Assembly (NCBI GenBank): GCA_035565355.1
Contig: DATMSM010000078.1
Coordinates: 1-14,698, forward strand
Source of the DNA: Ga0074130 sp035565355
GTDB lineage: Bacteria > Pseudomonadota > Gammaproteobacteria > Burkholderiales > Rhodocyclaceae
DNA length: 14,698 nt
Reading direction: 5' to 3'
Under the pieces are notes generated by a model. That model made no database searches. It saw nothing but the letters and a program-made list of their open reading frames with translations, and was not told where the DNA came from. Of the stretch, positions 6,380 through 12,984 are shown one piece after another; the stretch's first letter is position 1, and each line of letters begins with the position of its first letter. The translations under genes were made by a program, and so were the position numbers.

Positions 6380-6755
6380 TCTTGCGCTCCTGGGTGTTGC
6401 GGTTGACGGACTCGCCGACCTGGAGACGGATCTGCCGGCCTTGTTCGATTTCGACCGGGCTACTTGAGGCGTCCGCTCCGGCCCTCCCTTGCGCCTGCGG
6501 CTGCATGCGCTGGTTGATCCAGATACTGTTATAGCCGTTACTGCGCTGGAGCACACCGTCCAGCCTGAGATTTTCGTTGTCCAGCCCATCATCTTCGCTC
6601 AGATTGAGCTGGCGCTGGCGGTCGAGCGAATGGCGCTTTTCCGGGCTGAGGAAGAGCTTGCCCGGTATTTCTGCTGCCGCCGGCTGGCCGGGGCCCGTCT
6701 GCGCCAGCGCGTTCAGGCCCAGGCCACAGGCGAAAAGGAGAAAGAGGCGTTTCAT
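6336..6755 (-). CDS. mshK: MshK-like periplasmic pilus biogenesis protein
   Basis: A 139-aa exported protein. The N-terminus MKRLFLLFACGLGLNALA is a classical signal peptide, cut after Ala18; Cys10 sits in LFAC, a poor lipobox, so lipidation is unlikely but possible. The mature part is short and hydrophilic, ending in a basic stretch around QGRQIRLQVGESVNRNTQERK, which suits a pilotin-like or PilP/GspC-like small periplasmic partner of the secretin. The start at 6755 overlaps the mshJ stop as ATGA, and the open frame upstream of it lies wholly inside mshJ. The name rests on position after mshJ, size and the signal peptide rather than on a strong family motif. Confidence 0.68.
   Translation of the reverse strand: MKRLFLLFACGLGLNALAQTGPGQPAAAEIPGKLFLSPEKRHSLDRQRQLNLSEDDGLDNENLRLDGVLQRSNGYNSIWINQRMQPQAQGRAGADASSSPVEIEQGRQIRLQVGESVNRNTQERKNVLPPDAIRSDKRH
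6387..6391 (-). promoter_or_regulatory. Ribosome binding site deciding the prepilin 1 start
   Basis: AGGAG on the minus strand, 7 nt before the ATG at 6379, inside the 3' end of mshK. It favours a 20-residue leader over the 15-residue one from the ATG at 6364. Confidence 0.6.
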
Positions 6756-7360
6756 CTTGCAGCCTGCTCCGGCATCAGCGTGATCCAGTCCATCTGGCAT
6801 TCGGCATTGATATGCGGCGCCAGATTGCCCTCGTCTGGCCGTGCGGGAATGCGCTGCAGCTGGCAGCTGCGCAGGCGGGTGAAGGCGGCGGCGCTGGCAT
6901 GCACGTCGCCGAGAAAGCGCAGCAGGTCCTCTTCGTGCAGAAGGGGGATCTGCACCTTGACCGTGCTGTACATGAAGGCATGACCGCCTGTTGTCGACGG
7001 CATGCCCGGCCAGGGCTGGCGCGGCTGGATTTCGTACTCCAGGCCGAGCAGTTTGCGCTCGTGCTGGATGCTACGCATCAGTTCGACCCAGTCCAGACGC
7101 CGTTCCGGGCCGACGATGCCGCGTGCGACGAGCGCCTGGTAGGCGGCGATCTGGGCGCGTATGGTCTGCTCCTCGCGTTGCAGCCGCTGGGTGGCGTCAC
7201 GGCTGCGGGCGGCGGCGAGTTCGGCGGCGGTGGCTTTTTGTTCCGCCTGGCGAGCGAACTGTTGCGCGGCGAGGCCGGCCAGGACTGCCGCCAGTAGACT
7301 GAGTGCCAGCCCCAGCAAGGGCCAGCGCAGGATGCGGAGTTCGGTGCGGAACGGGCTCAT
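6752..7360 (-). CDS. mshJ: MshJ-like (PilO/GspM-type) inner-membrane protein
   Basis: A 202-aa bitopic protein. A short cytoplasmic N-terminus is followed by one membrane helix (about 14-33), a coiled-coil segment rich in Ala, Glu, Gln and Arg (about 34-75), and a periplasmic alpha/beta domain. This is the PilO/GspM plan, where the coiled coil pairs with a PilN-like partner to build the inner-membrane alignment complex. It starts with an ATGA overlap at the mshI stop, preceded by GGAGGG, and overlaps mshK by ATGA at its own end. The assignment uses topology and position between mshI and mshK; primary-sequence conservation in this family is low. Confidence 0.72.
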   Translation of the reverse strand: MSPFRTELRILRWPLLGLALSLLAAVLAGLAAQQFARQAEQKATAAELAAARSRDATQRLQREEQTIRAQIAAYQALVARGIVGPERRLDWVELMRSIQHERKLLGLEYEIQPRQPWPGMPSTTGGHAFMYSTVKVQIPLLHEEDLLRFLGDVHASAAAFTRLRSCQLQRIPARPDEGNLAPHINAECQMDWITLMPEQAAR

Positions 7361-8883
7361 GCGCCCTCCCTGCGCCAGTAGCGTACGGAAAAGCGCAGCA
7401 CTTCGCGGCCGGCCCAGGCTTCGCTGCTGCCCTTGAGGGCCTTGGCCGAGTCCGGATCGAAAGGCTGTTGCAACACCCGCACATTGTCCCCGGCGTCATG
7501 TCGGAGTGCTGCAGTGAAGCGCTCGACGGCTTCGTTCTGCGCGCGCCGGTTCGGTCCCAGGCGGGAGGGCATCTGCAGTTCGATGTCCATAACCAGCCAC
7601 GCTGGGTGCGCGCTCGGTATCGCCGCGCCGGCTGCGTCGTCCGGACTGGCGGCGAGGCGCCAGTCCAGTGCCTGTAGTTCGAGCTGGGGATTCTCTTGCA
7701 GCGCGGTGCTGAGGGTGTGCAGCGAGGCGGTCAGGTCGGGGGTGTCGGCACGCAGGCCTTGCCATGCCTCGCTCAGTTGTTGCAACTGTTCCGGGCTGAT
7801 GGGAATGCCCGGCAATGAGCGCACCAGTGCGTCGTAGCGCTGCTGCGTCTGGGCTGCGGCCAGCAGCGCTTCGGTTTCGCGCTGATGGTTGCGCCACACA
7901 GCAAGGGCTGCGGCGAGGGCAAACAGGCCGGCCAGTGCCAGCATGGCCAGTGAGCCCTGGGCGATCAGGCGGCGCCAGTGCCAGCGCCGATAGTGGAGAC
8001 GGGCCTGGTCGTTGCCGAACTGTACCGGCGCGCGCTGGCGCGAGAGCAGATGCACGAGCAGCGCGTCCGTGCTGGAGTCGAGCGGAACCGAGGGCAGTTG
8101 CCGCGCCCGCGCCACCTGGAGCAGATCGCCAAAGCTGAAGGCCAGCTCATCGGTATCTACGCAGGCGCGCTGCAGGAGTTCAAAGTGGGCCGGATTGGCA
8201 AGGCAGAGCACCGGCACCCGATTGCCGCGCGCGAGTACGCGCTGGCCGAGCAGATACTGGTAGATACGCACCGCCTCGCCGTAGATATTCACGGCGGCTT
8301 CGTCGATGCCGTGCCCGGTCAAGGGCTTGAGCCGGGAGAAGCGCAACTGGCCATACTCGAAGTAGCTCTGGCGCAGGCCGCCGCTGCCCAGCGTGATGAG
8401 GATCAGGCGCGGCTCAGTGGCGGCACCCGGCGGCAGGACGGTCGGCAGGAGCAGGGCTGGCGAGTGTATGCCGACGACGGCGACGCCCGCCTCATGCATG
8501 GCCGCTAGCCAGGGCTCCAGCGCCTGCGGGCGGGTCAGCGCGGCAAACAGGAAATGCTCATCGCGGCGCCCCTGTTTTTCACGACCGAGCGAGCGCACCA
8601 GACTGAAGGGTGTGCCGAAGAAATGCTGATTAAGCTTGCGCTGCAGGAGTGCCTTGCGGTCCGGGCCGCTGACATGGGGCAGCGATTCCTGGTGGAAGCC
8701 TTCGTCCGGAAGATCGACCAGCAGGTGGAACAGAGTGTGCAGATGCGCCTGCAACCAGAGACGAAACTCGGCCTGGCCGCTTTCGCCGAGGCTGAATTCG
8801 CATTCCCGGTCCGCGTTGTTGTGCTGCCAGTGCCAGACCGACAGACTTTGCGTGGTGAGGATGAGGGTGCGACGTTCCGTCAT
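7357..8883 (-). CDS. mshI: MshI-like (PilM/PilN-type) alignment-complex protein
   Basis: A 508-aa protein. Residues 1 to about 295 are cytoplasmic, with no hydrophobic segment long enough for the membrane. One membrane helix lies at about 308-330 (GSLAMLALAGLFALAAALAV), then a helical segment and a periplasmic domain to the C-terminus. A large cytoplasmic domain, one helix and a periplasmic domain equal PilM plus PilN, or GspL, in one chain, so it would dock the motor to the MshJ/MshK alignment complex. I see no clear PilM-type nucleotide-binding signature, so ATP binding is not claimed. It begins 6 nt after the mshG stop codon and overlaps mshJ by four bases. Confidence in role is good; the exact name is by position. 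Confidence 0.7.
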   Translation of the reverse strand: MTERRTLILTTQSLSVWHWQHNNADRECEFSLGESGQAEFRLWLQAHLHTLFHLLVDLPDEGFHQESLPHVSGPDRKALLQRKLNQHFFGTPFSLVRSLGREKQGRRDEHFLFAALTRPQALEPWLAAMHEAGVAVVGIHSPALLLPTVLPPGAATEPRLILITLGSGGLRQSYFEYGQLRFSRLKPLTGHGIDEAAVNIYGEAVRIYQYLLGQRVLARGNRVPVLCLANPAHFELLQRACVDTDELAFSFGDLLQVARARQLPSVPLDSSTDALLVHLLSRQRAPVQFGNDQARLHYRRWHWRRLIAQGSLAMLALAGLFALAAALAVWRNHQRETEALLAAAQTQQRYDALVRSLPGIPISPEQLQQLSEAWQGLRADTPDLTASLHTLSTALQENPQLELQALDWRLAASPDDAAGAAIPSAHPAWLVMDIELQMPSRLGPNRRAQNEAVERFTAALRHDAGDNVRVLQQPFDPDSAKALKGSSEAWAGREVLRFSVRYWRREGA

Positions 8884-8889
8884 GGCGGC

Positions 8890-10089
8890 CTAGTACTTCA
8901 GCTTGGTGATCAGGTCGTAGATCGGACCTAGGACGGAAAGGATCACCCAGCCCAGCAGGCAGCCGATGATGACGGTCAGTACAGGTTCGATCAGGGTCTG
9001 CAGGCGTTCTATCGATTCGCGCACGTCGCGGTTGTAGAAGTAGGAGACATTCTTCAGCGCTGTGTCGAGGGCGCCGCTGTTCTCGCCGACGCGCAGCATG
9101 CGGATCACCAGCGGTGGAAACATGCCCACGCTCTGGAAGGCCAGCGTGATGTTCTGTCCTTCCTCGATGCGCTGGCCGGCGTCATGGATGGCTTCGCGCA
9201 CGACCGCATTGCCGACGACATGTTCGGTGATGCGCAGGGTCTCGATGACTGATATGCCGGAGGCATACATCATGGCGAAGGTGCTAGCAAAGCGCGACAG
9301 CACGATCTTGCGCAGGATGTCGCCGCCGACCGGCAGGCGCAGCAGCAGCGCGTGGAAACGGTAGCGTACCGCCGGGCGGGTGCGGACGGCGACAACGAGG
9401 GCCAGCACGGCGACAATCGGCAGGGTCGCCAGCAGCGGCCAGTAGGCCGTGAAGATTTCGGAGAGTGCCATTAGCAGCCGCGTTTGCAGCGGAATTTCCT
9501 GGCCCGTGTTGCGGATGAAGGTCGTCAGCTTGGGCACCAGATAGATCATCATGAAGAAGATGACCGGAATGATGACTGCCAGCATGAAGCTCGGATACAT
9601 CAGGAGCTTCTTGGTGTGGGCGGCCAGCTCGTCCTGCCACTTGAGATCTTCGAAAATCTTCTGCAGGATGTCCGGCAGGTTGCCAGTTTCCTCGCCCGCA
9701 TGCGTGAGGTTGCGGAAGATCTCGTCGAAGGCCTGGGGGTAGTCGCCCATGGCGGAGGAAAGCGTGCGGCCGCCTTCGATGCTCTCGATCAGACCGGCCA
9801 GGATTTCACGAAAGCGCGGATGTTCGAGGCTGTCGCGCAGGTCGGCCAGTCCTTCCAGAATGGGGACTCCGGCACGTAATAGCTGTTCCAGATGGAAGCA
9901 GAAGTTGATGAGCTCGCGCCGTGGAACATTGCCGCCGAAAATGGCGCGCCGCGTGATCGGCTTGCCGTTGATGAAATCGAGATCCATGCGCTTGAGGCGC
10001 ATTTCCAGGTCGACCTCGTTGACGGCATCCATGCGGCCGTGCATCTTGCGCCCGGCGGGGTTGACCGCCTTGTAGGCATAGATCGGCAC
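8890..10089 (-). CDS. mshG: MshG inner-membrane platform protein (GspF/PilC family)
   Basis: A 399-aa polytopic protein on which the motor ATPase acts. There are two T2SSF repeats, at about 62-185 and 265-387, each with the typical amphipathic block: QLLRAGVPILEGL (69-81) and MMYASGISVIETL (273-285). The glycine signature is HAGEETGNLPD at 130-140, repeated as RVGENSGALDTAL at 333-345. Membrane helices are near 168-188, 217-236 and 370-390. The start is a GTG at 10089 giving (M)PIYAYKAVNPAG, the standard N-terminus of this family. It shares one base with the mshE stop (TAGTG), a clear sign of translational coupling. The frame stays open upstream, but only as a shadow of mshE. The length matches the family. 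Confidence 0.93.
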   Translation of the reverse strand: MPIYAYKAVNPAGRKMHGRMDAVNEVDLEMRLKRMDLDFINGKPITRRAIFGGNVPRRELINFCFHLEQLLRAGVPILEGLADLRDSLEHPRFREILAGLIESIEGGRTLSSAMGDYPQAFDEIFRNLTHAGEETGNLPDILQKIFEDLKWQDELAAHTKKLLMYPSFMLAVIIPVIFFMMIYLVPKLTTFIRNTGQEIPLQTRLLMALSEIFTAYWPLLATLPIVAVLALVVAVRTRPAVRYRFHALLLRLPVGGDILRKIVLSRFASTFAMMYASGISVIETLRITEHVVGNAVVREAIHDAGQRIEEGQNITLAFQSVGMFPPLVIRMLRVGENSGALDTALKNVSYFYNRDVRESIERLQTLIEPVLTVIIGCLLGWVILSVLGPIYDLITKLKY

Positions 10090-11795
10090 TACAGGCGCTC
10101 CGTCAGATCGATGACGCGGCCGACTTCCTCGATGGAGGTGATGCCCTCCAGAATGCGCCGTGCAGCGTCGTCGGCAAGGCTGCGGAAGCCCTTGGCATTG
10201 GCGGCATTGCGTATTTCGCGGGCGGTGGCGCGGCGGGCGATTAGCTCGTCGATGTCGCCGTCCATGCGCAGTACCTCCATGATGGCGAGGCGGCCGCGAT
10301 AGCCCCGGTAGTTGCAGTGCTCGCAGCTGCCAGCGCGATAGATCACGGGGGGCGCGTCCGCGGCGATGCCGAGAATGCGCGCTTCTGCTGTGCTCGGCTG
10401 ATAGCCGGTGCGGCAATGCGGGCACAGGCGGCGTACCAGCCGTTGTGCAATCACGCCGATGATGTTGCCGGCCATGATGTCCGGCAGCACACCAATGTCG
10501 AGCAGGCGCGGAATCGCACCGATGGCTGAATTGGTGTGCAGCGTGGAGTAGACCTGGTGGCCGGTCATGGCCGCGCGCAGGGCCATGTCGGCGGTGTCCT
10601 CGTCGCGGATTTCGCCGACTAGGATAACGTCCGGGTCCTGCCGCATCATGGAGCGGATACCGTTGGCGAAGTCGAGCTTGGAGACCTCGGCGACCGAGGT
10701 CTGGCGCACCATGGGCAGCGGATACTCGACCGGATCTTCCAGGGTCATGATGTTCACGCCCTCCTGGTTGATGTGGTTGAGGATGGAGTAGAGCGTAGTG
10801 GTCTTGCCGCTGCCGGTTGGACCGGTGACAAGAATGATGCCCTCGGGTCGGGCCACCATGCGTTGCACCTGGGCGATCTGCGCCTCGTCGAGGCCGAGGC
10901 CATCAAGTGGGACGATGCCTTTTTGGCGGTCGAGTATGCGCAGTACGATGTTCTCGCCGTGTATGGTCGGCTGTGCCGACACGCGAAAATCGATGGCGCG
11001 CCCGCTGATGTTGAGCGAAATGCGCCCGTCCTGCGGAGCGCGCGTCTCGGCGATATTCATGCCGCTCATCACCTTGATGCGCACCGCCATCGCCGCCCAG
11101 TAGGATTTGTGCAGGGCGCGGATCTGGCGCAGGATGCCGTCGGTGCGGTAGCGGATGCGCAGGAAGCTGTCTTCCGGCTCGAAGTGGATGTCGGAGGCGT
11201 CTGCCTTGACCGCATCGGTGAGCAGCGCATCGATCAGGCGTACCACCGGCTGGCTGTATTCGTCGACTGCATTGGCCAGCGAGCGGTAGTCGATCTCGCC
11301 GGTCTCGATCTCGTGCAGGATGCCGTCGATGGACAGCTCGTGACCGTAGTACTGGTCGATGGCGCGCGCGATATCGGATTCGCTGGCGAGCAGAGTGTCG
11401 ATCTCGATCTCGTGCGGCGCGATGCTGCGCAGCTTGTCGAGCGCGACGAGGTTGTTCGGATCGGCGATGGCGATCGTCAGACGGCGCTCGTCGCGATCGT
11501 AGTCGAGCGGAATGGTGCGATGACGGCGCGCCACATCGAGCGGTACCAGTTGCAGCGCAGAGGCATCGACGATGACGTGGGCAAGGTCCACCGCGCGTTG
11601 GCCCAGCGATTCGCCCAGCGCATCGCGCAGCGTCGCTTCCGATACGAAGCCGTGTTTGACCAGCAGCTTGCCCAGCGGCTGGTTGGAGCGCATCTGCTCC
11701 AGCAGGACGATACGCAGCTGATCCTCGCTGATCAATCCTTGATTGATGAGGATCTGGCCGATAGGCCGGTGCTGTTTCGGTTGCGGCGAGTTCAT
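10089..11795 (-). CDS. mshE: MshE pilus assembly ATPase (GspE/PilB family)
   Basis: A 568-aa AAA-like secretion ATPase that powers pilus extension. The N-terminal MshEN/T2SSE_N region has two 24-residue motifs (11-34 and 40-63) separated by exactly five residues, the layout of the known c-di-GMP-binding MshEN domain. Each starts with Pro (PIG, PLG) where the consensus has Arg (RLG). The catalytic domain has Walker A GPTGSGKT (325-332), Asp box near TLEDPVEYP (351-359), Walker B RQDPDVILVGEIRD (385-398, Glu395) and His box GHQVYSTLHTN (412-422). The zinc tetracysteine is complete: C458, C461, C491, C494. The start at 11795 overlaps the TPR gene stop as ATGA. Being next to mshG and having no pilT/pilU partner here fits an assembly motor. 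Function secure; c-di-GMP response is inferred. Confidence 0.95.
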   Translation of the reverse strand: MNSPQPKQHRPIGQILINQGLISEDQLRIVLLEQMRSNQPLGKLLVKHGFVSEATLRDALGESLGQRAVDLAHVIVDASALQLVPLDVARRHRTIPLDYDRDERRLTIAIADPNNLVALDKLRSIAPHEIEIDTLLASESDIARAIDQYYGHELSIDGILHEIETGEIDYRSLANAVDEYSQPVVRLIDALLTDAVKADASDIHFEPEDSFLRIRYRTDGILRQIRALHKSYWAAMAVRIKVMSGMNIAETRAPQDGRISLNISGRAIDFRVSAQPTIHGENIVLRILDRQKGIVPLDGLGLDEAQIAQVQRMVARPEGIILVTGPTGSGKTTTLYSILNHINQEGVNIMTLEDPVEYPLPMVRQTSVAEVSKLDFANGIRSMMRQDPDVILVGEIRDEDTADMALRAAMTGHQVYSTLHTNSAIGAIPRLLDIGVLPDIMAGNIIGVIAQRLVRRLCPHCRTGYQPSTAEARILGIAADAPPVIYRAGSCEHCNYRGYRGRLAIMEVLRMDGDIDELIARRATAREIRNAANAKGFRSLADDAARRILEGITSIEEVGRVIDLTERL

Positions 11796-12982
11796 TGCGC
11801 CGCACTCGTCGTCTGGAGTTCGCGCAGGCGAGCCTGCACCTGTTCGCGATTGAAGGCGCCGGGCTGGCTGCTGCGCAGGCGCAGGGCCTCGCTGTAGTAC
11901 TGGGCGGCCTGTCTGTTCTGGTGGAGCTGATCCAGGCTCACCGCCAGATTGAAGGCGATGTCCGGATTGCTGCTGTCGTTCTGGTAGGCGAGGAAATATG
12001 ACTGCTGCGCGTCGCGCCAGCGCTGCTCCTGCGCGTAGAGGTTGCCGAGCGCGAAATGCAGCGGGGCCACATCTGGCTGATCGGCGATCAGTGTCTTGAG
12101 CCGGCTTTCGCTGTTGCCGCCAGCGTTGCGCCCGCGCAAGCCGGTCAGCCCGGCGTGGGCATAGGCATCGCGTGGGTCAGATTCAAGGATGCGCAAATAG
12201 TAGTCTTCCGCCAGGCCGGGCTGCTGGCGCTGCAGGGCAATGGCAGCGAGGCCGTAGAGTGCGTCGGCATTCCTTGCGTCGGCAGCGAGCATGCGTTCAT
12301 AGGCCTGCTGCGCCTGCGTCAGGTTGCCCTGCTGCAAGGCCGTGTAACCCTGCTCCAGCAAGGGGTTTACGCGCGCCGGGCTGCGCGTGACGCGCACCGG
12401 GCTGGCGGCGGGTGGCGTGGTTGTGGTACGCGTTTCGCTGCGTTCGACCGCGTCGGTGTCGGGCAGCATGGCGAAGGCGGGGCGGGTGCTTGTTGTCGCA
12501 GCCGGCGCAGCCGTTGGCACATCGTTTGGGGCGGCGGGTAGGGGTGGAAGTGCCGTCGCTGCCGCCAGCGGCGCGGTCGCAGTCGATGGGCTGCTCAGGC
12601 TGCTGTGGCCTTGCATCTGCCACCATAGGTAGGCGCCGATGCCCAGCGCCGCGAGCCCGGCGACCCCCGCCAGTGCAAACGCGAAAGCCTTGTCCTCGGG
12701 ACGGCGTGGGGGGCGTTTTGCCGCAAAGGCGTTTTGCGCCGCGTGGCGCTGCGCGGCACCGCTGACCGCATTGCTTTGCGCGGCCGTATGCGCAGGCGGA
12801 GGCTCGGGTGCTGGTGCAGGCGCTTCCAACGGTTCCAGCCCGAGTTCCTGCATCGCGCTGGCAACGCTTTCCGGCTCGGTGTTGGCGGCGGACGGGGGGG
12901 CGGCAGGCGCGGTGTGCTCGCTCTGGGTGGCAGCGCGCTTGGCCTCTTCCGCCTTGCGCAGGGCATCCATGAGCAGGCTCAT
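11792..12982 (-). CDS. mshN: TPR-repeat membrane protein in the MshN position
   Basis: A 396-aa protein with a conserved amphipathic start (MSLLMDALRKAEEAKR), a long Ala/Pro-rich disordered stretch, one membrane helix (about 99-120, AFAFALAGVAGLAALGIGAY), a second Ala/Pro/Thr-rich linker to about 200, and tetratricopeptide repeats from about 205 to 372 (for example YTALQQGNLTQAQQAYERML and LGNLYAQEQRWRDAQQSYFL). The TPR part would be periplasmic and could act as a scaffold or pilotin-like partner for the secretin. It lies 2 nt after the mshL stop and overlaps mshE by ATGA. The MshN name is positional: in Vibrio mshM lies between mshL and mshN, and it is absent here. Low-complexity Ala/Pro content reflects the high GC content. 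Confidence 0.75.
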   Translation of the reverse strand: MSLLMDALRKAEEAKRAATQSEHTAPAAPPSAANTEPESVASAMQELGLEPLEAPAPAPEPPPAHTAAQSNAVSGAAQRHAAQNAFAAKRPPRRPEDKAFAFALAGVAGLAALGIGAYLWWQMQGHSSLSSPSTATAPLAAATALPPLPAAPNDVPTAAPAATTSTRPAFAMLPDTDAVERSETRTTTTPPAASPVRVTRSPARVNPLLEQGYTALQQGNLTQAQQAYERMLAADARNADALYGLAAIALQRQQPGLAEDYYLRILESDPRDAYAHAGLTGLRGRNAGGNSESRLKTLIADQPDVAPLHFALGNLYAQEQRWRDAQQSYFLAYQNDSSNPDIAFNLAVSLDQLHQNRQAAQYYSEALRLRSSQPGAFNREQVQARLRELQTTSAAQ

Positions 12983-12984
12983 GC

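Noticed and set aside
6365..6592. Longer N-terminus for prepilin 1 starting at 6592
   Set aside because: It lies inside mshK, is Arg/Ser-rich shadow sequence, and ignores the good ribosome site before 6379.
10090..10425. In-frame upstream extension of mshG
   Set aside because: It overlaps the end of mshE and is Arg/His-rich shadow sequence; the GTG at 10089 gives the family N-terminus.
10773..11897. 374-codon open frame on the plus strand across mshE
   Set aside because: Antisense shadow of a clear ATPase gene carrying all Walker, His-box and zinc motifs; the translated product looks like no family.
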